DNA of 64,000 nt, taken from contig QOCQ01000012.1 in assembly GCA_003574685.1 (NCBI GenBank), positions 98,594-162,593 on the forward strand. Reading direction: 5' to 3'. The notes under the pieces were generated by a model. That model did no database searches, was not told the DNA's origin, and saw nothing but the letters and a program-made list of their open reading frames with translations. Position 1 is the stretch's first letter; each line of letters opens with the position of its first letter. Shown here in pieces: positions 44,694-52,625 of the stretch. Source of the stretch: Rhodospirillaceae bacterium SYSU D60007 (GTDB lineage: Bacteria; Pseudomonadota; Alphaproteobacteria; Reyranellales; Reyranellaceae). Made by a program: the position numbers and the translations under genes.

Positions 44694-44987
44694 TCAGCTC
44701 TGCTTCGGCGTGAGCGAGCCCATGCCCTTCGGCGTCTTCATGGTGGTGCAGGTGCCTTTCGGCACGTACTTCCATGCGTTGCCCTGGTAGTCGACCTTCG
44801 CCGTGCCGGCGCAGCTTGTGCCGGGGCCGGCAGCACAGTCGTTCTTGCCGGCCATCGCGACGCCGTAGCACTTCTCCTGACCGGCCTTCTGCTGGTCGGA
44901 TTTTTGCGCAACGGCGGGCGAAGCAGCCATGGCGAGGGCGGCGGCAAACGAGCCGGCGAGTGTCGCAGCGGTGATTTTGGTATGCAT
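44694..44987 (-). CDS. bufA1: DUF2282 bufferin precursor peptide (copper-binding RiPP)
   Basis: A 97-residue precursor. A Sec signal peptide (about 1-28, cleavage near SPAVAQ) precedes a core with four cysteines: Cys40 ([14 protein letters not shown]), Cys51, Cys59 ([13 protein letters not shown]) and Cys80 (PKGTCTTM). This spacing is the DUF2282 bufferin pattern. In characterised bufferins, core cysteines are converted to heterocycles that bind copper, and the product acts in the periplasm. GGAGGA precedes ATG 44987. Promoter, maturase, partner and DoxX genes are all in place. The metal actually bound is inferred. Confidence 0.93.
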   Translation of the reverse strand: MHTKITAATLAGSFAAALAMAASPAVAQKSDQQKAGQEKCYGVAMAGKNDCAAGPGTSCAGTAKVDYQGNAWKYVPKGTCTTMKTPKGMGSLTPKQS

Positions 44988-45061
44988 CCGATATCCTCCA
45001 GACAGATCAGCGCCGCCCGAAGGGACTGGCGCGGGCCGAAGAACCCGGCCTTGTGCTAGGG

Positions 45062-45087
45062 TTCGCCACGCGCTCGTCGGATGTTAC
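45062..45087 (-). promoter_or_regulatory. ECF (SigF-type) promoter of the buf operon
   Basis: On the minus strand GTAACA (45087-45082) is followed after exactly 16 bases by CGAA (45065-45062). The predicted transcript start leaves a leader of about 65-70 bases before bufA. From memory, Caulobacter SigF promoters are of the GTAACC-N16-CGAA type. Confidence 0.8.
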
Positions 45088-45145
45088 GTGCTCACGTTCT
45101 TGTGTTCGTCGGAGGATCGCCTCGCGTGAATTTCCATGGGGAGAC

Positions 45146-45171
45146 GTAACAATGGGTCCGCTGCGGCCGAA
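45146..45171 (+). promoter_or_regulatory. ECF (SigF-type) promoter of the sigma factor operon
   Basis: GTAACA (45146-45151), a 16-base spacer and CGAA (45168-45171) repeat the architecture of the divergent buf promoter. The start would lie near 45178, leaving a very short leader with AGGA before the TTG start of sigF. Autoregulation is expected. Confidence 0.8.
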
Positions 45172-45192
45172 TGCCAATGAGGACAAGACCGC

Positions 45193-45741
45193 TTGAAGGA
45201 GCGCGACATCGAATGGGCCGCGCTGATGCGGGCGGCCAGGGCCGGCGATGGTGCCGCCTACGACCGCTGCCTGCGGGAGATCGCGCAAGCCTTGCGGCCG
45301 CTGGTGCGCCGCGGCTTGCAGCGTGCCGGTGGCAACCCGGCGGAGCTGGAGGATGTGGTGCAGGAGATCCTGATTGCGGTGCATCTGAAGCGGCACACCT
45401 GGGATGAGACCCGCCCGATTGCGCCGTGGATCGCGGGCATCGCGCGCTACAAGATCATCGACGTGCTGCGCCGCCGCGGCTATCGCACCAATCTGCCGAT
45501 TGACGATTTCGCCGAGGTCTTGCCCGCCGAGAGCAAGGACGAAACCGCCAGCGGACGCGATGTCGAGCGTTCGCTGGAAGCCTTGCCGGAAGGGCAACGC
45601 AAGGTGGTGCGGGCGATCGCGGTGGAGGGCACGTCGATTGCCGACACGGCACGCAAGTTCGGCATGACCGAAGGCGCCGTGCGCGTCGCGCTGCATCGCG
45701 GACTGGGGGCGTTGGCGAAACGCCATCGCGAGGATCTGTGA
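45193..45741 (+). CDS. sigF: ECF RNA polymerase sigma factor, SigF-like
   Basis: A 182-residue two-domain sigma factor. Region 2 reads ELEDVVQEILIAVHLKRHTW with WIAGIARYKIIDVLRRRG for promoter melting; region 4 has LPEGQRKVVRAIAVEGTSIA and FGMTEGAVRVALHRGLGALA for -35 recognition. TTG 45193 is chosen because AGGA lies just upstream and no other in-frame start has a site. The anti-sigma gene starts inside its stop codon. The likely regulon is its own operon plus buf. Confidence 0.92.
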   Translation: MKERDIEWAALMRAARAGDGAAYDRCLREIAQALRPLVRRGLQRAGGNPAELEDVVQEILIAVHLKRHTWDETRPIAPWIAGIARYKIIDVLRRRGYRTNLPIDDFAEVLPAESKDETASGRDVERSLEALPEGQRKVVRAIAVEGTSIADTARKFGMTEGAVRVALHRGLGALAKRHREDL

Positions 45742-46373
45742 AGACGGAAGAGCTCATCCGCGCGCTGGCAGCCGACAGGGAGCCGTCGGGGCCCCGGCCA
45801 GGCGTGTTTCTCGCCTTCGCGGCGGCGGCCGGCCTTGTGATCTCAGTCGCCTTGTTCGTCGGGTTCGTCGGATTGCGCCCTGACCTGATGTCTTCGGCCT
45901 CGCTGCCCCTCATGCTCAAGCCCGTCGAGATGGGATTGCTGGTGGCCGCATCGGCGGTCGCGCTGGTGCGGCTCGCAAGCCCCGGTGCGCCGCTCGGCCG
46001 CACGGTCATTGTCGCTGCGCTCGTGCCGGCGATCGTGCTCGTGGCCCTCGCGGTTGAGCTGACGGTTGTGCCACGCAGCGAATGGCTGGTACGGCTTGCC
46101 GGCGTGCACTGGTATGTCTGCGTGATCAACATGGTGGTGCTGTCGCTGCCGATGCTGGCGGCGCTGCTGTTCGCGCTGCGTCATGGCGCGCCGACACGCC
46201 CGGCGCTGGCCGGAGCGGGCGCCGGGCTGCTCTCGGGCGCCCTGTCGGCGAGCCTTTACATCCTGCACTGTCCGGACGACTCGCCGATCTTTGTCTCCGC
46301 CTGGTTCACGCTCGCGATCGCCATCGCGACCGGCATTGGCGCAATCGCTGGTTATCGCTTTCTGCGCTGGTAG
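45738..46373 (+). CDS. nrsF: NrsF-type (DUF1109) anti-sigma factor
   Basis: A 211-residue inner-membrane protein with six predicted helices and a short cytoplasmic N terminus (KTEELIRALAADREP) that would hold the sigma factor. Cys128 (HWYVCVINMV) and Cys178 (YILHCPDDSPIF) sit at membrane boundaries and correspond to the conserved cysteine pair of the family, proposed to sense metals. GTG 45738 overlaps the sigF stop (GTGA), so the two are translated together. Confidence 0.92.
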   Translation: MKTEELIRALAADREPSGPRPGVFLAFAAAAGLVISVALFVGFVGLRPDLMSSASLPLMLKPVEMGLLVAASAVALVRLASPGAPLGRTVIVAALVPAIVLVALAVELTVVPRSEWLVRLAGVHWYVCVINMVVLSLPMLAALLFALRHGAPTRPALAGAGAGLLSGALSASLYILHCPDDSPIFVSAWFTLAIAIATGIGAIAGYRFLRW

Positions 46374-46429
46374 GCTTGGACGTTGGATCCAGGTCACAAG
46401 GAATATGCACCGTCGGCAGGAGTCGTCGC

Positions 46430-46792
46430 ATGACAGAGCCCGCAGCCGCATTGGTCTTTGCAGAGCCGTCCGGCGTCATCCGTATCTGGAATCCGGCCGC
46501 CGAGTCGCTGTTCGGGCACCGGGCGGCCGAGGCCATCGGCAAGACGCTGGATCTCATTGTCCCGCCCGAATACCGTGAGCGCCACTGGGCCGGCTTTCGC
46601 GCCGCCATGGCTGCCGCAGACGGCAACATCGACCATTCATCGTTCAACATCCCTGCGCTGCACCGGGACGGAACGGTCATGCGGGTTGAAGTCAGGCTGC
46701 TCGTGATCCACGACAGCCGAAACCGGGTGGCCGGCGCCATGGCCATCTTCTCGCCGGAGAAGGACAGCGCGCCGGCGCTACCGCGCTTGTAG
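46430..46792 (+). CDS. Single PAS-domain protein
   Basis: A 120-residue protein made of one PAS domain: AALVFAEPSGVIRIWNPAAE, SLFGHRAAEAIGKTLDLIVP, HRDGTVMRVEVRLLVIHDS and VAGAMAIFSPEKD. There is no output domain. GGCAGGAG precedes ATG 46430, and the gene is 57 bases after nrsF, so it may belong to the sigma-factor operon and bind a cofactor or partner kinase. The role is unknown. Confidence 0.85.
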   Translation: MTEPAAALVFAEPSGVIRIWNPAAESLFGHRAAEAIGKTLDLIVPPEYRERHWAGFRAAMAAADGNIDHSSFNIPALHRDGTVMRVEVRLLVIHDSRNRVAGAMAIFSPEKDSAPALPRL

Positions 46793-46826
46793 GCCGGCTG
46801 TGAGATCAGAACAGGGAGCAAGTTCC

Positions 46827-47315
46827 ATGACCGCACGACGCACGATGGGGGCAGACGGGAAGTCGTCTCTGGACGCGGAGATCGCCGGCCTTATCCGGCG
46901 ATCCGCCGATGCGAACGCAGCGCTCATGCGCGGCGATGTCGATCGGTACCGGACCATGGTCATGCCTGCCGACGACTTCACGCTCATGTCTCCATTCGGC
47001 GGTACGCCGACACGCGGTTCGGACTACACGCCGGAACGGATCGAAGCGATGGGGCGGTTCTTCAGGAACGGCACGCTGCATCAAGAGGTGATCCAGGCCT
47101 GGGGCTCGCCCGACATGGTGGTTCTCGCGATTATCGAACGGGCGCATGTCGAGGTGGGCGGTCTGCCGGCGCAGGACTGGGCGCTGCGCGTCACGCTGGT
47201 CTACCGGCGCGAAGGCGGCGAATGGCGGCTTGCGCATCGTCATGCCGATCCGCTTGTCGAGGGCATCAGCCTCGAACAGGCGGCCGCGATCGCCCGCGGC
47301 GATCGATCTCTGTAG
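46827..47315 (+). CDS. NTF2-like / SnoaL-fold protein
   Basis: A 162-residue protein: IRRSADANAALMRGDVDRYR, PADDFTLMSPFGGTPTRG, WALRVTLVYRREGGEWRLAH and HADPLVEGISLEQAAAI. The fold is the NTF2-like cone seen in DUF4440 proteins. AGGGAGC precedes ATG 46827. It follows the PAS gene by 34 bases on the same strand. Function unknown. Confidence 0.78.
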   Translation: MTARRTMGADGKSSLDAEIAGLIRRSADANAALMRGDVDRYRTMVMPADDFTLMSPFGGTPTRGSDYTPERIEAMGRFFRNGTLHQEVIQAWGSPDMVVLAIIERAHVEVGGLPAQDWALRVTLVYRREGGEWRLAHRHADPLVEGISLEQAAAIARGDRSL

Positions 47316-47392
47316 CGCCGGAAGGAGCATCGCGGCCGCGATCAAAGCCGATGCGGTCCGCTGCCTCGTTAGGGTTTCTCCGGGATGATCCC

Positions 47393-47815
47393 ATGAGGAC
47401 CGTGCATGAGCACCCCCGGTTCCGAAACCCTCCACTATCACACGAGAAGGATGGCGATCCGCATGAATCCCACCGCGTCGCGACGCCGCTGGAGCTGCTG
47501 TTCGACCTGACCTTCGTGATCGCCTTCGGCCTTGCCGTCGCCATCCCCGTGGGTGCTTTCCTCGCATCTGTCTATGCGCTTCACACGTATCTGACCCGAC
47601 GTTTCGAGCCCCTGCACGCAGGGTTGCTGGTTGGCACCGCCGCGGTCCTGACTATCGCGATCATTGCGGTGCTTGCTGACGTCCCTGTGCCGGTTTGCCT
47701 TGTCATCCTGACGCTGGCGCCGGCCATATCGGTCGTCGGCTATGAAATGCTGGGGTATCGCCGCCAGGCCGAAGCCCTTGCGCATGCCCGGCGCGCTACG
47801 GTATCGCCGCACTGA
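47393..47815 (+). pseudogene. LtrA-family membrane protein with internal deletion
   Basis: The N-terminal part (DPHESHRVATPLELLFDLTF, VIAFGLAVA) is the conserved start of LtrA proteins, normally about 390 residues with many helices. It joins at once to a segment resembling the LtrA C terminus (AIPVGAFLASVYALHTYL ... ISVVGYEMLGYR), giving only 140 residues. The simplest reading is an in-frame deletion of roughly 250 residues. The frame is open and might make a small two- to three-helix protein, but it can hardly keep the ancestral role. Confidence 0.6.
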
Positions 47816-47862
47816 GCCGCGGCTGTGCTACTGTGCCGGCCGCTCGGTGAGGAGGTAACGCA

Positions 47863-49050
47863 ATGAGTGTGCGTGCGGGGCGTGAGTTTCTTGCGATTCC
47901 GGGGCCCACGACGGTGCCGGACGAAGTGCTGCGGGCCATGCATCGCCCGGCGGTCGACATCTACTCCGGCCCGCTGCTGGCATTGACGGACGGCCTGCTG
48001 CGCGACGTCGCCCGCGTGTTCAAGACCAGCGGCCGCGCCTACATCTACATCTCCAACGGCCATGGCGCCTGGGAGGCAGCACTGACCAACGTGCTGTCCC
48101 GGGGTGACAAGATCCTGGTGCTGGAGAGTGGCCGCTTCGCGCTGGGCTGGGGCGAGAATGCACGTCGCATGGGCGTCGAGGTCGAGATCCTGAAGGGCGA
48201 CATGCGCCGTGCGGTGCGGCCCGCGGAAGTCGAGGCGCGGCTGAAGGCGGACAAGGGCGGCACCATCAAGGCCGTGCTGGTGGCGCAGATCGACACCGCG
48301 TCGGGCGTGGTGAACGACGTCGCCGCGATTGGCGAGGCGATGCGCGCCGCAGGCCACGACGCGCTGCTGATGGTCGATGCCGTGGCATCGCTGGGCTGCA
48401 TGCCGTTCGAGATGGATGCGTGGCGCGTGGACGTGGCGATGTCGGGCTCGCAGAAGGGCCTGATGGCGCCGCCCGGCCTGGGCTTCGTTGCGGCCAATGA
48501 CCGTGCGCGCGAGATCCACAAGAAGGCCGATCTGCGCACGCCCTACTGGGATTGGACCGACCGCGAAGGTGATATCCACTATCAGAAATACGCCGGCACG
48601 CCGCCCGAGCATCTGCTGTTCGGCCTGCGGCAGGCGCTGGATATGCTGTTCGAGGAGGGCCTCGAGAATGTTTTCCGGCGCCACCGGTTGCTGGCGGAAG
48701 CGGTTCGCCGCGCCATCGGCATCTGGGGCGAGGGCCAGGCGATCAGCTTCAACATCATCGAGCCGCAGGAGCGTTGCGATACGGTGACGGCCGTGCTGAT
48801 GAACGGCGGCCGCGATCCCGAGGCGCTGCGTGCCTATTGCAACGAGAAGTGCGGCGTCATCCTTGGCCATGGCATCGGCGAGCTCTCGGGCAAGGCCTTC
48901 CGCGTTGCGCATATGGGGCACGTCAATGCGCCGATGATTCTCGGCACGCTGAGCGTCATCGAAATGGCGCTGAACGCGCTCGACGTGCCGCACGGCCGGG
49001 GCGGCGCGCAGGCGGCGATCGACTGGCTGGGCGAGCAGGTGAAGGCCTAG
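47863..49050 (+). CDS. Class V aminotransferase (alanine/serine-glyoxylate type)
   Basis: A 395-residue PLP enzyme. FLAIPGPTTVPDEVLRAMHR is the family N terminus, ISNGHGAWEAALTNVLSRGD binds the cofactor phosphate, MVDAVASLGCMPFEMDAW contains the PLP Asp, and AMSGSQKGLMAPPGLGF contains the Schiff-base Lys. The enzyme transfers the amino group from serine or alanine to glyoxylate. It would pair metabolically with the hydroxypyruvate-reductase-like dehydrogenase at 11 kb, which is an inference. Confidence 0.92.
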   Translation: MSVRAGREFLAIPGPTTVPDEVLRAMHRPAVDIYSGPLLALTDGLLRDVARVFKTSGRAYIYISNGHGAWEAALTNVLSRGDKILVLESGRFALGWGENARRMGVEVEILKGDMRRAVRPAEVEARLKADKGGTIKAVLVAQIDTASGVVNDVAAIGEAMRAAGHDALLMVDAVASLGCMPFEMDAWRVDVAMSGSQKGLMAPPGLGFVAANDRAREIHKKADLRTPYWDWTDREGDIHYQKYAGTPPEHLLFGLRQALDMLFEEGLENVFRRHRLLAEAVRRAIGIWGEGQAISFNIIEPQERCDTVTAVLMNGGRDPEALRAYCNEKCGVILGHGIGELSGKAFRVAHMGHVNAPMILGTLSVIEMALNALDVPHGRGGAQAAIDWLGEQVKA

Positions 49051-49077
49051 ACAGGCCGGCGGCGGACGCTTCTTCCG

Positions 49078-49560
49078 ATGAAACGCAAGACGCTGGCCAC
49101 GCCCGAACCGGTGGCGGGCCAGTGCCGCTGCGGCGCCGTCCGCCTGGAGATCGATTATCCCGCGCGCTGGGCCTGGCATGATCATACGCAGGCAAGCCGT
49201 GTCGCGCATGGCGCTGCCTATGCCACCTATGTCGGGAGCTGGCGCAAGCGCTTCCGTATTGTGGCGGGCGAGGAGGAAATCACGCGCTACGAGGACGAGG
49301 CGACCGGCACCACGCGCGGCTTCTGCCGGCGCTGCGGCACGCCGTTGTTCTACGAACGCAGCCGTTCGCCGCACATGGTGAACATTCCGCGGGCACTTTT
49401 CCGGCTGCGCACCGGCCGCGAGCCGCTTTATCACATCGGCATCCAGGAGCTGCAGGACTGGACATACAGGGGCGAGCCGCTGGTGCCGCTCAAGGGCTTT
49501 CCGGGCGTGGTCTGGGAACGGCCGCGGCGGAAAAAGCGGCTGCCGGCGCCGATGTTCTGA
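49078..49560 (+). CDS. GFA-fold protein lacking the central zinc cysteines
   Basis: A 160-residue member of the Gfa/CENP-V family. AGQCRCGAVRLEIDYPARW and GFCRRCGTPLFYERS give two Cys pairs that bind structural zinc. The middle CHCxxCR segment of typical family members is replaced by WHDHTQASR, so the second, catalytic-type zinc site is lost or altered. Glutathione-dependent formaldehyde activation is therefore doubtful. It follows the aminotransferase by 27 bases. Confidence 0.82.
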   Translation: MKRKTLATPEPVAGQCRCGAVRLEIDYPARWAWHDHTQASRVAHGAAYATYVGSWRKRFRIVAGEEEITRYEDEATGTTRGFCRRCGTPLFYERSRSPHMVNIPRALFRLRTGREPLYHIGIQELQDWTYRGEPLVPLKGFPGVVWERPRRKKRLPAPMF

Positions 49561-49568
49561 TCCGCGCC

Positions 49569-50813
49569 TCACAGCTCCTTCTCCGCAAGCTCGCGGAAAG
49601 CGTCGGGCACCGCGCGCGGCGGCCCCAGCGCCAGCGAGCCGTAGCCGACCGCGTCCCAGCCGAAGCGCTGGCGGATGCGGTCGACGGCACGGTCCGCTGC
49701 CCATCGCGCCATGCCGCGTCCGCTGCCGGGCCGGCGCGGCTCATCGGCAAGGCCGAGTGGCAGGTCGAGCTGCAGCGCGACATGCTCCTCGAGATTGGAC
49801 ACGGAGATGGCCAGCAGCGAGATCGTCTTCTCGCCCGGATTTTGTGCGAGCGCGGTGTGCACCAGCTCCTCGGCGATTTCCGCCAGCATCGCCGTTGCCG
49901 AGATCGGTGCGTCCAGCGTGACGGAGCGGGTGACGGCGCGCAGGTCCGCGAAGCGCACGCGCACCGTGACCGTTCGTCCGGGCCGGTCCCTGGCGCGCAG
50001 GCGCGTGCAGATGCGGTCGGCGAGGTGGCGCAGGGCAGGGCGGATGACATGCACTTCGGCGGGCTTTCGGCCGAGCGCCGACTGCGCGCCAGCCGAGTTC
50101 GCCCGGTGATGGGTCCTGATCTCCCGCGGATCGCGGTTCCAGGCCAGCGCCGTGAGCTTGTCGCTGGCAGCCGTGCCCAGAAGCTGCCGCAGCGACCGGC
50201 CGGACGTGCGCGCCAGCTGGCCGATGGTCAGCACGCCGGTTGCGGCCAGCCGCGCCTTGGTCGCCGGGCCCACGCCCCACATCAGATCGACCGGCAGGTC
50301 GTGCAGGAACTCGAGTTCACGGTCGGGATCGACGACGACCAGCCCGTCCGGCTTCGCAACCTGCGAGGCGATCTTCGCGAGATGTTTGGTGCGCGCCACG
50401 CCGATGGAGATCGGCAGGCCAAGCTCGCTGCGCACGCGGTGGCGGATGGCGCGCGCGATTTCGGCGGGAGGGCCGAACAGATGCGTGCAGCCCGCCACGT
50501 CGGCAAACGCCTCGTCGATGGAGATGCGCTCGACCAGCGGCGTGAAATCGTTGAGCACCGCGATGGCGGCATCGCCCAGCCGCCGGTACTCGCTGAAGTG
50601 GCCGCCCACGAAGACGAGCTGCGGGCAAAGCTCGCGCGCCCGACGTCCGGGCATGCCACTGCGAATACCAAAGACCTTGGCCTCGTACGATGCAGCCAGC
50701 ACCACACCGCCACCCACGGCGATGGGTTTGCCACGCAGCGACGGATCAAGGAGCTGCTCGACCGACGCGTAAAACGCATCGAGGTCTGCGTGCAGAATGG
50801 TGGCGGAGTCCAT
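49569..50813 (-). CDS. dinB: DNA polymerase IV (Y family)
   Basis: A 414-residue translesion polymerase. LHADLDAFYASVEQLLDPSL carries the first catalytic Asp, ISIDEAFADV the second Asp and Glu, and GVGPATKARLAATGVLTIGQ the thumb helix-hairpin-helix; a little-finger domain follows. An open frame extends 13 codons upstream of the ATG chosen here, but that stretch holds the LexA box side of the promoter. SOS induction is predicted. Confidence 0.94.
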   Translation of the reverse strand: MDSATILHADLDAFYASVEQLLDPSLRGKPIAVGGGVVLAASYEAKVFGIRSGMPGRRARELCPQLVFVGGHFSEYRRLGDAAIAVLNDFTPLVERISIDEAFADVAGCTHLFGPPAEIARAIRHRVRSELGLPISIGVARTKHLAKIASQVAKPDGLVVVDPDRELEFLHDLPVDLMWGVGPATKARLAATGVLTIGQLARTSGRSLRQLLGTAASDKLTALAWNRDPREIRTHHRANSAGAQSALGRKPAEVHVIRPALRHLADRICTRLRARDRPGRTVTVRVRFADLRAVTRSVTLDAPISATAMLAEIAEELVHTALAQNPGEKTISLLAISVSNLEEHVALQLDLPLGLADEPRRPGSGRGMARWAADRAVDRIRQRFGWDAVGYGSLALGPPRAVPDAFRELAEKEL

Positions 50814-50835
50814 TTGATCGTGAGGCGACTGAACA

Positions 50836-50850
50836 GAACAAATAGAGAAC
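50836..50850 (-). promoter_or_regulatory. LexA (SOS) box of dinB
   Basis: GAAC-N7-GAAC on the plus strand (GTTC-N7-GTTC for dinB) is the alphaproteobacterial LexA operator. It lies 23 bases before the dinB start. The surrounding stretch is AT-rich compared with its neighbours. Confidence 0.82.
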
Positions 50851-50919
50851 AAAAATCAGGGCCCTTGTCAAACCCGGCGGCTGCCGGCCGAAACAACCCT
50901 AGGCCTCACGCTGCCGGCG

Positions 50920-52524
50920 CTAGCCTTGGGCGCGCACGAGGTTGAGCGCGGCCCTCTTGGCTGTGGCTGGCTGCTCGGGGACACCCGCGCGGCGCAGGCC
51001 TTCGATCAGCAAGGGGAACCACCGGCCCTGTGACCAGCGGCTGCGCAGGCCGCTGTAGTCGGCAACATTGAACTGCGGATCGAGCACAAGCAGGTCGGCG
51101 ACGGCGGCTTCGCCCGGTTGCCCGGCCATGCCCAGCGCGGCGATGCAGGCGAGGTGTGCCATGAGCACCTGCGGGCTGGCCGCGATGGCGCGCTCGCCCC
51201 AGCGCACGGCCGCCTCGTACTGGCCCTGCATGAGCGCCGCGGCGGACAGACCGGCGATCCAGCCGCCGGCTTCCGGATCAATCGGGTCGACGCGCAGCGC
51301 TTCCTCGAAATGCGCCGCCGCTGTCGCGGGATCGTCCTGGTAGATGTGAACCCATCCGGCGGTTGCGCGCGTGCACGATGCATTGGGGTAGAGCTCGACC
51401 GCTCTGCTGGCCAAGGCCACGGCGGCATCCCTGCGGTGACCCAGGTAGCCGAAGATGAAGCCGGCCTGGGCCAACACGTGCGGGTCGTCATTGGTCAGCG
51501 CCAGCGCCGCCTCCAGCAGGCGAACCGCTTCGGCCGCGTCGGCCAGGGGGTCTTCGACAAAACGCTGCGAGATGCGCCACAGGCGGCAGCGCGCCGTCGC
51601 GACCAGTGCGAGCGCGTAGTTCGGATCCATGGCCAGCGCCTGTTCGAGCAGGCCAAGCGCCTGCGAACAACTCTCGCGCGTGAACGGCTGCATGCAGGCG
51701 ATGGCACGCCGGTAGGCGCTATAGGCCCCCGGGGACTCGGTCGGCCGCCGCTGCAGGCGCTCGATTTCGGCGCGCCGCAGGCCGGAGCCGAGCCCGCTCA
51801 CAATGCCGGCGACGATGCGATCCTGAAGCACGAACACATCGTCGGCATCATGATCGAAGCGGTCGCTCCATGCCTGCACGCCGTCCGCTGTCCCGATCAG
51901 GCCGGCATTGGCCCGGATGCGCCGGCCGGCATGATGCACCGAACCCGTCACGACGTAGCGCACGCCAAGTTCGCGGCCGACGGCCACGTGCGGCAGGTCG
52001 CGTCCCCGGAAGCTGAACGCGGAGTTGCGCGGCAGGACGTAGAACCAGCGGATGCGGGAGAGGCAGGTGATCAGGTTCTCGACAATGCCGTCGGCGACAG
52101 GCGATTGGCCGGTATCCGCGCCAAGGTCAGCGAACGGCAGCACGGCCAGCGACGGACCGCGCGATGAGTCCCCTGCGACCGTGTCAGCGACGGGCGCTCG
52201 GGATGTTACCGGTGACGGCCTCAGCGAGCCGCCGAAACGATAGCCGCGGCCCGCCACTGTAACGATGATCTCTGCGCCGTCGGGTCCGAACGCCTTGCGC
52301 AGCGCCGAGATCTGCACGGCAAGGTTGGCTTCCTGGACGATCCGCCCGGGCCATGCCCGCGCGATCAGCGTATCCTTTGAAACGACCTCGCCCCCGGCCT
52401 CGATCAGGCAGAGCAGGATCTCGACGGCCCGGCCGCCGATCACGATGCGCTCGCCGTCCGCCACCAGAGTCCTGGTGCGCGACAACAGGCGCCAGCGGCC
52501 AAAGAAGATTCCGTCCTCGGGCAT
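50920..52524 (-). CDS. Winged-helix transcriptional regulator with TolB-like and TPR domains
   Basis: A 534-residue protein. Residues about 5-95 form an OmpR/CadC-type winged helix (RAVEILLCLIEAGGEVVSKD, ISALRKAFGPDGAEIIVTVA, GRGYRF). A TolB-N-like segment follows (SLAVLPFADLGADTGQSPVA, VRYVVTGSVHHAGRRIR), then several TPR-like helical repeats to the C terminus. There is no membrane helix, unlike CadC itself. Start 52524 avoids an upstream extension that would translate a family C repeat. Targets are unknown. Confidence 0.82.
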   Translation of the reverse strand: MPEDGIFFGRWRLLSRTRTLVADGERIVIGGRAVEILLCLIEAGGEVVSKDTLIARAWPGRIVQEANLAVQISALRKAFGPDGAEIIVTVAGRGYRFGGSLRPSPVTSRAPVADTVAGDSSRGPSLAVLPFADLGADTGQSPVADGIVENLITCLSRIRWFYVLPRNSAFSFRGRDLPHVAVGRELGVRYVVTGSVHHAGRRIRANAGLIGTADGVQAWSDRFDHDADDVFVLQDRIVAGIVSGLGSGLRRAEIERLQRRPTESPGAYSAYRRAIACMQPFTRESCSQALGLLEQALAMDPNYALALVATARCRLWRISQRFVEDPLADAAEAVRLLEAALALTNDDPHVLAQAGFIFGYLGHRRDAAVALASRAVELYPNASCTRATAGWVHIYQDDPATAAAHFEEALRVDPIDPEAGGWIAGLSAAALMQGQYEAAVRWGERAIAASPQVLMAHLACIAALGMAGQPGEAAVADLLVLDPQFNVADYSGLRSRWSQGRWFPLLIEGLRRAGVPEQPATAKRAALNLVRAQG

Positions 52525-52598
52525 GTCCGGGTCTGGCCAGAAACATGAAAATGTCCCTGCAACTGCCGGAGTCGTCAATCCCTTCTCGCTTTCATAAG

Positions 52599-52618
52599 CC
52601 TTCCCCGGAGGGGGAAGG
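52599..52618. repeat. Short palindromic repeat (family C)
   Basis: CCTTCCCCGGAGGGGGAAGG is an imperfect palindrome between the convergent-side ends of the regulator and lipid-kinase region. Related copies are at 62436, 62555 and 63981. Confidence 0.7.
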
Positions 52619-52625
52619 ACCATGA

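Noticed and set aside
47740..49704. Open frame of 654 codons on the minus strand
   Set aside because: Antisense to the class V aminotransferase, whose PLP-site motifs are clear. No recognisable domain.
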